Source of the DNA: Gallionella capsiferriformans ES-2
Lineage (GTDB): Bacteria; Pseudomonadota; Gammaproteobacteria; Burkholderiales; Gallionellaceae
Assembly (NCBI RefSeq): GCF_000145255.1
Contig: NC_014394.1
Span: 806,001 to 870,000, forward strand
Direction: 5' to 3'
Length of the DNA stretch: 64,000 bases
Shown: positions 28,200 through 36,375 of the stretch, in pieces
How positions within the stretch are numbered: the stretch's first letter is position 1
Layout of the letters: every line of letters starts with the position of its first letter
The notes under the pieces: generated by a model
Database searches by the model: none
What the model was told of the DNA's origin: nothing
What the model saw: the letters and a program-made list of their open reading frames with translations, nothing else
Made by a program: the position numbers and the translations under genes

Positions 28200-29117
28200 A
28201 TGGTTCATAATTTTATGGCAATTCGCACAATTTTCCTCCGGCCTGAAAAGGGTAGGGCTATCCCGGTATTGCTCGCAGGTTCGGTGATCTGGGGGCTGTT
28301 CTGGTGGCCGCTCAAAGCATTCGATGCGGCGGGTATTCATAGCGGATTTGTGCAGGTCTTCGCGTACAGCCTGTCGGCACTGGTGCTGTTGCCATTCGTC
28401 TGGCGTCGTCTGTCGGTCTGGCGCACTCAGTCCGGTTTGCTGCTGCTCATCGCCCTGTTGGGGGGCTGGGCCAATGCCTCTTTTGCCACCTCGCTGGCAG
28501 AAGGCAGTGTGGTTCGGGTGATGTTGCTATTCTATCTGGCACCGGTCTGGACCATCATCGCCGCGCGAATTTTTTTAGGCGAAGCCTTTACCCGGTTGCG
28601 CCTGTTCGCATTAATGCTGGCACTCGCAGGATTATTTGCGACACTGGGCGGCCCGGCGGTATTCGCGGCCCCGCTATCTGCCATTGACCTGCTGGCACTT
28701 TCGTCAGGCCTTGCCTTCGCGCTCAATAACGTCGCCATTCGCGCAGGACACGGTTTGCCCGAATTGATCAGAGCCTTAGCCGTATTTGCCGGGTGTGCAG
28801 TGATTTCGTTAGGTTTTATGCTCTGTAACCCGCAACCGTTTCCCGCACTCACCGCCCTGCACGTCTGGGGCTTGGTCGCTATTGGGCTGCTTTGGATACT
28901 CCCCGGCACGCTCGCCACGTTTTACGGCGTCGCTCGTCTGGATGCAGGCCGTGCCGCCATTCTGCTGCTGACGGAACTGGTTGTCGGCGTGTTCTCTGCC
29001 ATGCTGATCGGCGCTGAACAGCTGTCTTTACAGGAAGCTATCGGGGGGGGGCTTATCTTGTCGGCTGCCGTACTCGAAGCGCGCAGCGAATCCCCTGTTA
29101 AAGAACACGCCGTATGA
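28200..29117 (+). CDS. EamA/DMT-family transporter
   Basis: 305 residues with about ten membrane helices in two EamA repeats; the DMT pattern FYLAPVWTIIAARIFLGE marks the end of the first repeat. Members export metabolites or amino acids. It lies beyond the operon terminator, so it may be expressed separately. Some guanidine-I riboswitch genes encode small exporters of the same superfamily (SMR), so a guanidine link is possible but unproven. The chosen ATG has GGAG too close; the Met at 28215 could be the real start. Confidence 0.85.
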   Translation: MVHNFMAIRTIFLRPEKGRAIPVLLAGSVIWGLFWWPLKAFDAAGIHSGFVQVFAYSLSALVLLPFVWRRLSVWRTQSGLLLLIALLGGWANASFATSLAEGSVVRVMLLFYLAPVWTIIAARIFLGEAFTRLRLFALMLALAGLFATLGGPAVFAAPLSAIDLLALSSGLAFALNNVAIRAGHGLPELIRALAVFAGCAVISLGFMLCNPQPFPALTALHVWGLVAIGLLWILPGTLATFYGVARLDAGRAAILLLTELVVGVFSAMLIGAEQLSLQEAIGGGLILSAAVLEARSESPVKEHAV

Positions 29118-29383
29118 CTGTGCATAGGGAAAGTTCGCTGATTAGCCACGGCGGCTTGCGCCGAAAACAGTTTATCAAACAGGAATTGATGGTAACGGGT
29201 GACACGGTTACGCAATGTCTGTTCGAGCAATTCTGGTTTTTTCGCAACCGCTGAGCGATCCTGCTTTCTTCTGTCGCTTGCACGCGTTGCTGGAATTGCA
29301 AAAAAAGGCCTAATGATCATCCGTTAGCTGCCGTTAATCAACTCAGTGCTTCATAAACTTAGCGTACTGAAAGGCGGTTCATC

Positions 29384-29548
29384 ATGAGTAACGCAGACAT
29401 GCAATTCAAAAATTCGAGCGATGATAGCTCCGCAGAAATTTCCCGTAATGCCGTGCCCGAGATGGATGCCAGAGAACAGATGGTTGCAGCGCGCAGAGAG
29501 CAGCAACGTCTATGCATATTGCGCAGTCTTAATAGTGCGCGTCGTTAA
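29384..29548 (+). CDS. Small hypothetical protein (54 aa)
   Basis: A 54-codon frame beginning ATG at 29384, with AAGGCGG 7-8 bp upstream and TAA at 29546. The product is charged and probably helical in its second half (arginine- and glutamine-rich). No domain is recognised. The codon use looks like that of real genes nearby and the ribosome site is fair. It stands alone between the EamA gene and a long non-coding stretch. Confidence 0.5.
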   Translation: MSNADMQFKNSSDDSSAEISRNAVPEMDAREQMVAARREQQRLCILRSLNSARR

Positions 29549-29713
29549 TTTGTCAGTCCGGTTTTGATGCCTCTCCTGCATCGGGAGGTTGGGTGCGATG
29601 AATCAATTGCACGTCCGACTTTACCGTGCCAATCCATACTATCCGTGTCGGTTATTGCATAATACTTAACACAATCCTGTGCCAACCCCTCGTTCCTAAA
29701 GAATATTTTTGTT

Positions 29714-29748
29714 TCATCCACAATTTCTGTGGATAACTCTGTGGATAA
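29714..29748. promoter_or_regulatory. DnaA-box cluster
   Basis: Two perfect TGTGGATAA boxes start at 29728 and 29740, 12 bp apart. A third site, TCATCCACA at 29714-29722, matches 8 of 9 bases in the opposite orientation. No dnaA, dnaN or parAB gene is nearby, so this may titrate DnaA or regulate a gene and need not be an origin. Confidence 0.55.
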
Positions 29749-29792
29749 TGTGGCCGGTTAAGCCGCTAAACTGCCATTCTGCAAGGGTTTTT

Positions 29793-29812
29793 AACAGGCT
29801 GCCTGTTTTTTG
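29793..29812 (+). terminator. Terminator-like hairpin
   Basis: AACAGGC and GCCTGTT flank a single T and are followed by TTTT. No gene ends close upstream, so it may end a short untranslated transcript or read-through from 29548. Confidence 0.45.
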
Positions 29813-30182
29813 TAATTATAAATAGTTATTTATAAACAATATGTTATCGTAAGTCTGAAGTGGATGCGAGTGCGCGTGTGACGCCAGCCTATATGGCGTC
29901 TGGATTTGTGGGTAATGTAGAAAAGTCAATATGTGTTCTGAAGATTTTGGCAATAAAATATTCGAAAAATAACTCCACTTTTCAATCAATAAGTTAGCTG
30001 CGCAGACAATCCCTATTTTGTGCGATGCAGAAGTGGCAGTGCAGCTGACGGGGGTTCGCTTGAACAAGTCCGTTATTATTTGCTTCGCAATCGGTGCTGA
30101 AATGCATATTTTGATGAACGAAAAAGACGGATTGATATAATATTGCGGGTTTATAGCGCGTAAATTACACAGAGCGAATTTT

Positions 30183-30563
30183 ATGGATGTTGAACCTAGC
30201 GAACTTCCTGCTGCGGAGGTTAAAAAATTGCGACTCACGCACCGTTATCATTTGATGGGTAACGATTGCCTCATCGAATCGACGGGAATAAAACCGTTCA
30301 TTGCAAAAATTTTGGACGTGAGCCATGCCGGTGCGCTTGTCTATTCTAAAAAATCTTTTGGTGCGGTAGGGGATGTGATTGAGGTTTATTGCCGGATGAA
30401 CATCAATGAGGAAAATAGCGTTTTCAATTTAAAGTCGATCATTAAAAGTGTCAGGGTGGATGACACTCCGGATTCGGTGATGTGTGGAATCGAATTTTTA
30501 GACATTAGTCGCGAGCTTGAGTTGTTACTGAAGAACTATATTTATAAAGCCTTGACTGAGTAA
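30183..30563 (+). CDS. PilZ domain c-di-GMP receptor
   Basis: A 126-residue single-domain protein. Both c-di-GMP binding motifs are present: RLTHR (RxxxR) near residue 17 and DVSHAG (DxSxxG) near residue 44. It should bind the c-di-GMP made and degraded by the GGDEF and HD-GYP enzymes in the first 14 kb. It stands alone, so its target (motility, pili or exopolysaccharide) cannot be told. Its start is the first ATG after an AT-rich upstream region. Confidence 0.88.
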   Translation: MDVEPSELPAAEVKKLRLTHRYHLMGNDCLIESTGIKPFIAKILDVSHAGALVYSKKSFGAVGDVIEVYCRMNINEENSVFNLKSIIKSVRVDDTPDSVMCGIEFLDISRELELLLKNYIYKALTE

Positions 30564-30688
30564 GCGCTGCCGTATTTTTCAGGATTGCCCGTTTTATTGA
30601 GAAATAAAGGCATGTGATTGAACTGATTATCGTCATATTTTAGATTTTATAATGTGGCTGGCTGAGCCGCCGCTAGGAATGGACATCG

Positions 30689-30892
30689 ATGAATAGGCAG
30701 AGTGCAGAGGTGGCGGGTAGTGTCATGTGTCATTGCAGTGGCACGCGCCGGGGGCATATTCAAAGTCTGTTCGAGCAAGGCATGGATATGCATGCTATTT
30801 CCAGATGGACTGGCGCACTTTCCGGTTGTGGAGGTTGCGAATGGGATATTGCCGATTTTTTGAAGGAACTTGCCGGGCAACAGCACGGATAG
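30689..30892 (+). CDS. BFD-like [2Fe-2S] protein
   Basis: A 67-residue protein with Cys pairs CHC (about residues 14-16) and CGGC (about 47-50), the C-x-C and C-x-x-C pattern of bacterioferritin-associated ferredoxin. The helix between them (RRGHIQSLFEQGMDMHAIS) fits the BFD-like helix-turn-helix fold. Such proteins bind one [2Fe-2S] cluster and help release iron from bacterioferritin or act as small electron carriers. No bacterioferritin gene is adjacent. The start is the ATG preceded by AGGAA. Confidence 0.75.
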   Translation: MNRQSAEVAGSVMCHCSGTRRGHIQSLFEQGMDMHAISRWTGALSGCGGCEWDIADFLKELAGQQHG

Positions 30893-30948
30893 CCGGAGTG
30901 CGGTCCCGGAAATAAATAGCCCTTTATCCCATTTGGGCTATCACTATC

Positions 30949-31167
30949 ATGTTCCCTGTCATACTGAACAGAATGAAATATCAACACTACAAGGGCGGTA
31001 TCTACGAAATAGTCTGCGAGGCGCGGCTTGAGGCGAATCCGGATGTGCTTCTGGTGATCTATCGGTCCGTGGCGGATGGCGCTGTCTGGGCTCGCCCGAA
31101 GACGGTGTTTTTTGAGCTTGTAGAACATCAGGGGCGCGATGTGGCAAGATTTTCGCCTGTTGACTAA
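30949..31167 (+). CDS. DUF1653 family protein
   Basis: A 72-residue protein that matches DUF1653: an HYKGGIYEIV opening, then VIYRSVADGAVWARPKTVF and a terminal ARFSPVD. The function of this family is not established. A Met eight codons later (30973) starts where many homologues begin, so the true product may be 64 residues. A short hairpin (30916-30941) lies just upstream. Confidence 0.8.
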   Translation: MFPVILNRMKYQHYKGGIYEIVCEARLEANPDVLLVIYRSVADGAVWARPKTVFFELVEHQGRDVARFSPVD

Positions 31168-31263
31168 AATGAGCTGGTTTACACTCGCGCTTGATATACG
31201 CTCCGTCAAGTTCACCGTTTCACTCGCAGTTATTATTGCAAACCTACCCAATATCAGGGCCGT

Positions 31264-32154
31264 ATGATGTACCCCTCTATAGAAAACTTTGTCGGTAACA
31301 CGCCGCTTGTGCGACTCAAACGTATCCCGGGTAATTCTGGCAATGTACTGCTGGCCAAACTCGAAGGCAATAATCCTGCGGGATCGGTGAAAGACCGTCC
31401 TGCCCTGTCGATGATCTTGCACGCCGAGCGGCGCGGTGAAATCAAGCCCGGCGATACGCTGATCGAGGCGACCAGCGGCAATACGGGGATTGCACTGGCG
31501 ATGGCGGCGGCCATGCGCGGCTACAAGATGATCCTTGTGATGCCCGAGAATCAGAGCGTCGAGCGTCGCCAGAGCATGCGCGCTTACGGCGCAGAACTGA
31601 TTTTGACTGACAAGGCCGGCAGTATGGAGCTCGCGCGCGATACCGCTGAAGCGATGAGGCGCGCAGGGCGGGGCATTATTCTCGATCAGTTCGCCAATCC
31701 GGATAATCCACTCGCGCATTACGAGGGAACGGCGCCCGAGATCTGGCGCGACACGGGGGGGGCGCTGACTCATTTTGTCAGCAGCATGGGGACGACCGGC
31801 ACCATCATGGGCTGTGCGCGATTTTTCAAGGAGCAGAACTCTGCTATTCAGATTGTCGGCGTACAGCCGGAAGAGGGCGCGCAGATTCCCGGTATCCGTA
31901 AGTGGCCGCAAGCTTATTTGCCGCAAATATACGATGGAAAAAATATCGATCGTATTGAGCTTGTGAGTCAGGCGGCTGCGGAAAATATGACACGACGTCT
32001 GGCGGCAGAAGAGGGGATATTCTGCGGCATTTCATCCGGCGGGGCCTTGTCGGTTGCCTTGCGTATTTCGGCGCAGGTTGAAAATGCGGTTATTGCCTTT
32101 ATTGTCTGTGACCGGGGCGACAGATACCTCTCAACGGGCGTGTTTCCGGCCTGA
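31264..32154 (+). CDS. cysM: Cysteine synthase B
   Basis: A 296-residue PLP enzyme making cysteine from O-acetylserine and sulfide or thiosulfate. The PLP Lys is in NPAGSVKDRP and the cofactor-phosphate loop is GTTGT. The substrate loop ATSGNTGIALA is present. The short length and the lack of the extra C-terminal segment of CysK, along with VKDRPALSMI, favour the CysM type. Two ATG codons in tandem (31264 and 31267) are possible starts. Confidence 0.94.
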   Translation: MMYPSIENFVGNTPLVRLKRIPGNSGNVLLAKLEGNNPAGSVKDRPALSMILHAERRGEIKPGDTLIEATSGNTGIALAMAAAMRGYKMILVMPENQSVERRQSMRAYGAELILTDKAGSMELARDTAEAMRRAGRGIILDQFANPDNPLAHYEGTAPEIWRDTGGALTHFVSSMGTTGTIMGCARFFKEQNSAIQIVGVQPEEGAQIPGIRKWPQAYLPQIYDGKNIDRIELVSQAAAENMTRRLAAEEGIFCGISSGGALSVALRISAQVENAVIAFIVCDRGDRYLSTGVFPA

Positions 32155-32220
32155 TTTAGCCACAAGCAGCGCGAATATGGTTACAATCGTGCGTCCGAAA
32201 TATTTCTGTGCGTATTGGTA

Positions 32221-33696
32221 ATGAAAATCGAGGCTGCGCGCTATATAAAAGCTGTTTTTCTGCTCTGCCTGCTTTTCGCCACTGTTAATACACAGGCGCT
32301 GGTGATGGGCGACTTGCAGGTGGCCAGCAGTCTGGGGCAGCCGCTCAACGCAAGAATTGCTTTCGCTGATCTGAGCGATGTGGATGTGCAGCAGTTGAAA
32401 ATTCGTTTAGCCGGAGCGGATGACTACCGGAAGCTCGGGATGCAATATCCTGAAAGTCATAAGTTTCGCTTTGCGCTTGTCAACGAATCCGGCGCTATGC
32501 TGCCTTTCGTCCGCGTCTCGACTTCGTATCCGCTGGATGATCCTTTTATCAATTTACTGGTTGAAGTGTCATCCCCTGCCGGAAAACTGTTCAAGGCTTA
32601 CACTTTTTTGCTCGACCCTCCCGCTGAATTTTCAGAGTATCAGCTGCCACTTGCGTCGCCGTCTTCAGACACGTCCCGAGTCGCCCCCGTCAAGGCAGAA
32701 GTGACGCCGGTTAAAGCCCGTGTTCGTCAGGTCAAAAAGCGTAAAAAGCCCGATGTCGCCGTGCGTAGCAAGCACCAGCTGAAACTCGCCATGTCACTCT
32801 CCATTTCGAGCTATGATCCGGCTCAGGCTGACAGTCGCGATGCGTTGCAAGAGGAGCTGATTGCCAAGGAAAAAGCGCTGCAGGAACTGAACCTGCAAAT
32901 CGGTGAAATGCAGACGGTGATCAAATCCCTGCAGGATAAGCGGGCACTGGCAAACCCATCGTCGGTCGAGGCCGTTGCTCCGCTCGTTGGCGCGTCTGTC
33001 GAAATTCCGGTCGAAGCACCGGTAGTGCAAGTTGCCAAAACGCAGCCTGCAGCAAACAACGGGTTGAATATGGTGTTGACCATCGCTGTGCTGATTTTGG
33101 CCGGGATAGGGGGTGCTGTCTGGCATTTTAAATTCCGGCGCATGCACTGGCAACGCGGTCCGTTCGACGAGGTGCATGAAGAAACAGCACCTGTTGCGGA
33201 AGCTGAGGTTCAGGAATATCGTCCGCTGCTCATTAAACCCGAGCCGCCTGATGCAACGATGCCGTTCCCAACCGCTCATGCACCCTTTACTTCACATGCT
33301 ATTGTGGCTGAGGAGTTGCCCTCCGCCACACTTGAACATCCTGTGTCCCTCACGTTTGAAAAAATAATCGTCGGGGAAAAAACGATAGAGACGCCCGCGT
33401 ATGCCGAACGCGCCGTACCGCCAGAATACGCGATCCTGATGGAAGCCAATCGGCATTTGCGCGCGGGTAATGATCAGTTGGCTGAAGCTTCATTGAATCA
33501 GGCAATCGAGGCGAATCCGAAAAACCTATATGGTTATCAGGCGTTGCTGGGAATCTACGAAAAACGCGGCGATCTGCAAAGTTTTGAGCGCATCGTGCAA
33601 CAAGTCAAAACGCTGGGCGATGAGGCCGCTTTCGCTGAGGCTGCTGTTCGTGGTCGCGCACTGGATCCTGAAAATCTGCTCTACCAAACTGCCTGA
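32221..33696 (+). CDS. FimV-like protein
   Basis: A 491-residue envelope protein. After a signal peptide (ending near NTQALVMG) comes the FimV N-terminal domain (about 25-140, with LGDLQV-like DLQVASSLGQPLNARIAF). A Lys/Arg-rich linker, a coiled coil (about 215-245), one membrane helix (about 285-305) and an acidic cytoplasmic part follow. The end is TPR-like with the FimV C-terminal region (from about 400). FimV helps place type IV pili and polar signalling complexes. No LysM motif is evident and it is shorter than the Pseudomonas protein. The stop codon lies in a hairpin shared with the convergent ankyrin gene. Confidence 0.85.
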   Translation: MKIEAARYIKAVFLLCLLFATVNTQALVMGDLQVASSLGQPLNARIAFADLSDVDVQQLKIRLAGADDYRKLGMQYPESHKFRFALVNESGAMLPFVRVSTSYPLDDPFINLLVEVSSPAGKLFKAYTFLLDPPAEFSEYQLPLASPSSDTSRVAPVKAEVTPVKARVRQVKKRKKPDVAVRSKHQLKLAMSLSISSYDPAQADSRDALQEELIAKEKALQELNLQIGEMQTVIKSLQDKRALANPSSVEAVAPLVGASVEIPVEAPVVQVAKTQPAANNGLNMVLTIAVLILAGIGGAVWHFKFRRMHWQRGPFDEVHEETAPVAEAEVQEYRPLLIKPEPPDATMPFPTAHAPFTSHAIVAEELPSATLEHPVSLTFEKIIVGEKTIETPAYAERAVPPEYAILMEANRHLRAGNDQLAEASLNQAIEANPKNLYGYQALLGIYEKRGDLQSFERIVQQVKTLGDEAAFAEAAVRGRALDPENLLYQTA

Positions 33697-33710
33697 TCTT
33701 CCGATCAGGC
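33691..33710. terminator. Hairpin spanning both convergent stop codons
   Basis: GCCTGATC and GATCAGGC pair perfectly around TTCC. The fimV-like stop (33694-33696) and the ankyrin gene's stop (33705-33707 on the other strand) lie in the two arms. No strong T run follows on either strand, so its efficiency as a terminator is uncertain. Confidence 0.55.
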
Positions 33711-34634
33711 CCTGAACAGCGTTAGAACTTCTTCCTGTTTGTTTTTGATGGCAAGTTTTTCAGCGGTGTCGCCCTCGCGCGTTTTGAGAGACCGGTCTGC
33801 GCCTCGGTTGAGCAGCAATCGGACGATTTCAAAATAGCCCGATGCTGCGGCTTTATGCAGCGCGGTGTAGCCGTCATTGGCCGGATTGTCGAGATTTGCA
33901 CCACATTCAATCAGTAACTCGACGACTTCAGGATGATTGCGCGCAGCCGCCTGCATTAGTGCGGTCCAGCCGAAATTATTCTGGACATTAATTTTTGCGT
34001 GGTGCTCAAGCAAAAGTCTGGCACAGGCGGTATGTCCGCCAAAAGCGGCCCAGTGCAACGCGCTGTTGCCGCCCAGATCGAGTGCATTCACATCAGCGTC
34101 ATGCCCGGTTAACAGCCCGACGATCTCTGCATGTCCGTTGAAGGCGGCCGTCATTAACAGGGTCCAGCCGCGATTGTCGCGAATTTCTATGTTGCTGTTG
34201 GCTTCGATGAACAGCGCAACAGCTGCGCGGATTCCTGTTTCTGCAGCGGAAAAAAAACCTTCCGGCGTACAAATAACATTGAGTTTAGAGAGTTCAGCCT
34301 TGATTCTTTGCTCTGGGGCTGTCCAATCGGTCGATGGATTGGCGTTGAAGTTGACAAAGGATCCGGAGGCGGCCGCCCAGATGTCCCTGTGTTTGTCGGG
34401 CGCTTCCTGTGCGGCATGAACCAGACTCAGGTGCATGATTTCGGCGGCAATCTCAGGGGGAAAGCCTGCGCGGTCGCCCCGATCGCTGACCATCAGTTCC
34501 ATGAAATAGCCGTCAATTCCCTCGTCGTCCCAAAGCGACATAATCGCTTCCAGAATGCGCGGGTATTTGCTCTCCAGCGCATAGGGATAGTGTTCGGTTC
34601 TGCCACCTAGTATTCTGAGTAATCGCTGATTCAT
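33705..34634 (-). CDS. Ankyrin repeat protein
   Basis: 309 residues with no signal peptide or membrane helix. The first 135 residues form an unknown N-terminal domain. Residues from about 150 to 295 form at least four ankyrin repeats (recurrent GWTLLMTAAFNGHAEIV, SALHWAAFGGHTA and GYTALHKAAASGYFE). Ankyrin repeats mediate protein binding; the target is unknown. The ATG overlaps the amiC stop by 4 bp, so it is translated after tsaE and amiC. Confidence 0.9.
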   Translation of the reverse strand: MNQRLLRILGGRTEHYPYALESKYPRILEAIMSLWDDEGIDGYFMELMVSDRGDRAGFPPEIAAEIMHLSLVHAAQEAPDKHRDIWAAASGSFVNFNANPSTDWTAPEQRIKAELSKLNVICTPEGFFSAAETGIRAAVALFIEANSNIEIRDNRGWTLLMTAAFNGHAEIVGLLTGHDADVNALDLGGNSALHWAAFGGHTACARLLLEHHAKINVQNNFGWTALMQAAARNHPEVVELLIECGANLDNPANDGYTALHKAAASGYFEIVRLLLNRGADRSLKTREGDTAEKLAIKNKQEEVLTLFRA

Positions 34635-35920
34635 GGCGCTGTCATCCTCGTCAACTGTGCAATGTTGTGTCTGGATAATGCAGGATTTTGGGCGAAGTAG
34701 CGTTTAATGCCACCCAGTACTGCATTGGCTAGTTTGGTCTGATAGTTCTCATCGTTCAGTTTTGCTTCTTCGCCGGGGTTGCTGATAAAGGCCGTTTCCA
34801 CCAGGATCGAAGGAATATCCGGTGATTTTAGTACCGCAAATCCGGCTTGCTCCACATGGCCGCTGTGTAAGTCATTGATGTCGTTCAATTCGCCCAGTAC
34901 GTGTTTTGCCAGACGCAGGCTGTCGCTGATTGTTGCGGTCTGTGATAAGTCTAGCAGGGTTCGGGCCAGATAGGGGTCTTTGACAGCAATGTTGATGCCG
35001 CCGATCAGGTCGGCCTCATTTTCTTTCTTGGCCAGCCAGCGTGCGGCGGTACTGGTCGCGCCGTGTTCTGAGAGCGCGAACACCGATGAACCGTGCGCAT
35101 CGGGCTTGATAAAGGCGTCGGCGTGTATCGAGACAAACAGGTCGGCGCGTGCTTTGCGCGCCTTGACGACACGAACGCCCAGCGGGATGAAGTAGTCGCC
35201 ATCGCGGATCAGGATGCCGCGCATGTTGGGCGTTTCATTGACCAGTGCGCACAGGCGGCGTGCAATGGCTAACGTGACATCTTTCTCATGCGAACCGCGC
35301 GCGCCCCGCGCGCCGGGATCTTCTCCACCGTGTCCGGCATCAATGGCGATGATCAGGGTGCGCGCGCGCAGTTCAGGCACGGGTTTTGCAAGTGGCGCGG
35401 CTTCCGGTTCGACGTTTCCGGGTGTTTTGGCCGCGGGGCTAGCCGGCTGGGCTTGATCTAACAGCGCCATCATCGGGTCGGTGGCGACCGCCGGATACAC
35501 ATCGAGCACCAGACGGTAGCCGTATTCGCCTACCGGATTGAGGTCGAATAACTGGGGTTTGACCTGGCCCTTCAAGTCGAGCACCAGACGTACGATGCCG
35601 GGTTTGAAGCGGGCGACGCGCACGCTTTTGATATAAGGGTCATCGCGGCTGAGTTTGCCGGTGAGTTGCTTGAGTGTGTCGCCTAACTCCACATCTTCCA
35701 AATCGACGACCAAACGATCAGGATTTTCCACGGAAAAAATAGTGTGGCGGATCGCCTGCTTTGATTCTATCGTCAGGCGGGTGTAGTCCTGTGCAGGCCA
35801 GACACGGGTGGCGGTGATGTCGATGGCTGCGAGTGCGGGAATTTGCCACAGCAGGAACGCAGCCGTCAGCAGACCTTGTACATAATATTGCAATCGTGAA
35901 TTTATAACTGCTTTAAACAT
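34631..35920 (-). CDS. amiC: N-acetylmuramoyl-L-alanine amidase
   Basis: A 429-residue periplasmic murein hydrolase for daughter-cell separation. A signal peptide (ending near IPALAA) is followed by an AMIN domain (about 30-140) that targets septal murein. A linker and a zinc-dependent Amidase_3 domain (about 190-410) follow. Zn ligands are in IDAGHGGEDPGA, a Glu after it, and the His in FVSIHADAF. The start lies inside the end of tsaE (19-bp overlap). The tsaE-amiC pair is common in proteobacteria. Confidence 0.94.
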   Translation of the reverse strand: MFKAVINSRLQYYVQGLLTAAFLLWQIPALAAIDITATRVWPAQDYTRLTIESKQAIRHTIFSVENPDRLVVDLEDVELGDTLKQLTGKLSRDDPYIKSVRVARFKPGIVRLVLDLKGQVKPQLFDLNPVGEYGYRLVLDVYPAVATDPMMALLDQAQPASPAAKTPGNVEPEAAPLAKPVPELRARTLIIAIDAGHGGEDPGARGARGSHEKDVTLAIARRLCALVNETPNMRGILIRDGDYFIPLGVRVVKARKARADLFVSIHADAFIKPDAHGSSVFALSEHGATSTAARWLAKKENEADLIGGINIAVKDPYLARTLLDLSQTATISDSLRLAKHVLGELNDINDLHSGHVEQAGFAVLKSPDIPSILVETAFISNPGEEAKLNDENYQTKLANAVLGGIKRYFAQNPALSRHNIAQLTRMTAP

Positions 35921-36375
35921 GCGTGTCCCATTGCGGTGTTGCCTGTGAGTCGTGCGAGGCGGCCTTGCGGCAGAATTTCCAGTTCGATGAGCAGATCGGC
36001 GGGCGGCACCGGTGCTTTTTCCGGCCATTCGATCAGCAGAATATTGTGTCCGTCAAATTCGTCACGGAAGCCTGCGGCTTCCCATTCATACTCATCTTGC
36101 AAACGATACAGATCAAAGTGGCGCAAGTCCAGTCCGCCGGCATGGTAGGGTTCCAGCAACGTGTAGGTCGGGCTTTTTACACGGCCGGTATAGCCCAATG
36201 CGTTTAAGATGCCGCGTACCAGACAGGTCTTGCCAGCGCCCAGATCACCTTGCAGGTGAATGACCATGCCCGGCTGTAATTGCGCGGCCAGACGCGCTGC
36301 AAATGCCAGTGTTGCAGGTTCATCGGCAAGGTTAATTCGGCTATCATCGGGCTTATGCAAAATAGAATTCCTCAA
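35902..36375 (-). CDS. tsaE: tRNA threonylcarbamoyladenosine biosynthesis ATPase
   Basis: A 157-residue ATPase with Walker A GDLGAGKT, followed by SPTYTLLEPY and HFDLYRLQDEYEW, and ending with LLIEWPEK. It works with TsaB and TsaD in making t6A37 on tRNAs. Only TTG codons are available as starts (36375 or 36360). Its 5' end overlaps that of the divergent queG by up to 21 bp, so both promoters must lie inside the opposite gene. amiC follows in the same operon. Confidence 0.93.
   Translation of the reverse strand: MRNSILHKPDDSRINLADEPATLAFAARLAAQLQPGMVIHLQGDLGAGKTCLVRGILNALGYTGRVKSPTYTLLEPYHAGGLDLRHFDLYRLQDEYEWEAAGFRDEFDGHNILLIEWPEKAPVPPADLLIELEILPQGRLARLTGNTAMGHACLKQL

Larger units (their letters stand above)
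29549..30182. other. Long non-coding region with DnaA boxes and a hairpin
   Basis: About 634 bp without a credible gene. It holds a DnaA-box cluster (29714-29748) and, 45 bp further, an inverted repeat followed by six T (29793-29812). The remaining right part is AT-rich and must contain the promoter of the PilZ gene. A leftward open frame at 29816-30238 has no domain signal. Confidence 0.5.

Noticed and set aside
29816..30238. Leftward ORF of 140 codons
   Set aside because: It overlaps the PilZ start antisense, has no ribosome site and no domain, and its composition looks like translated non-coding DNA.
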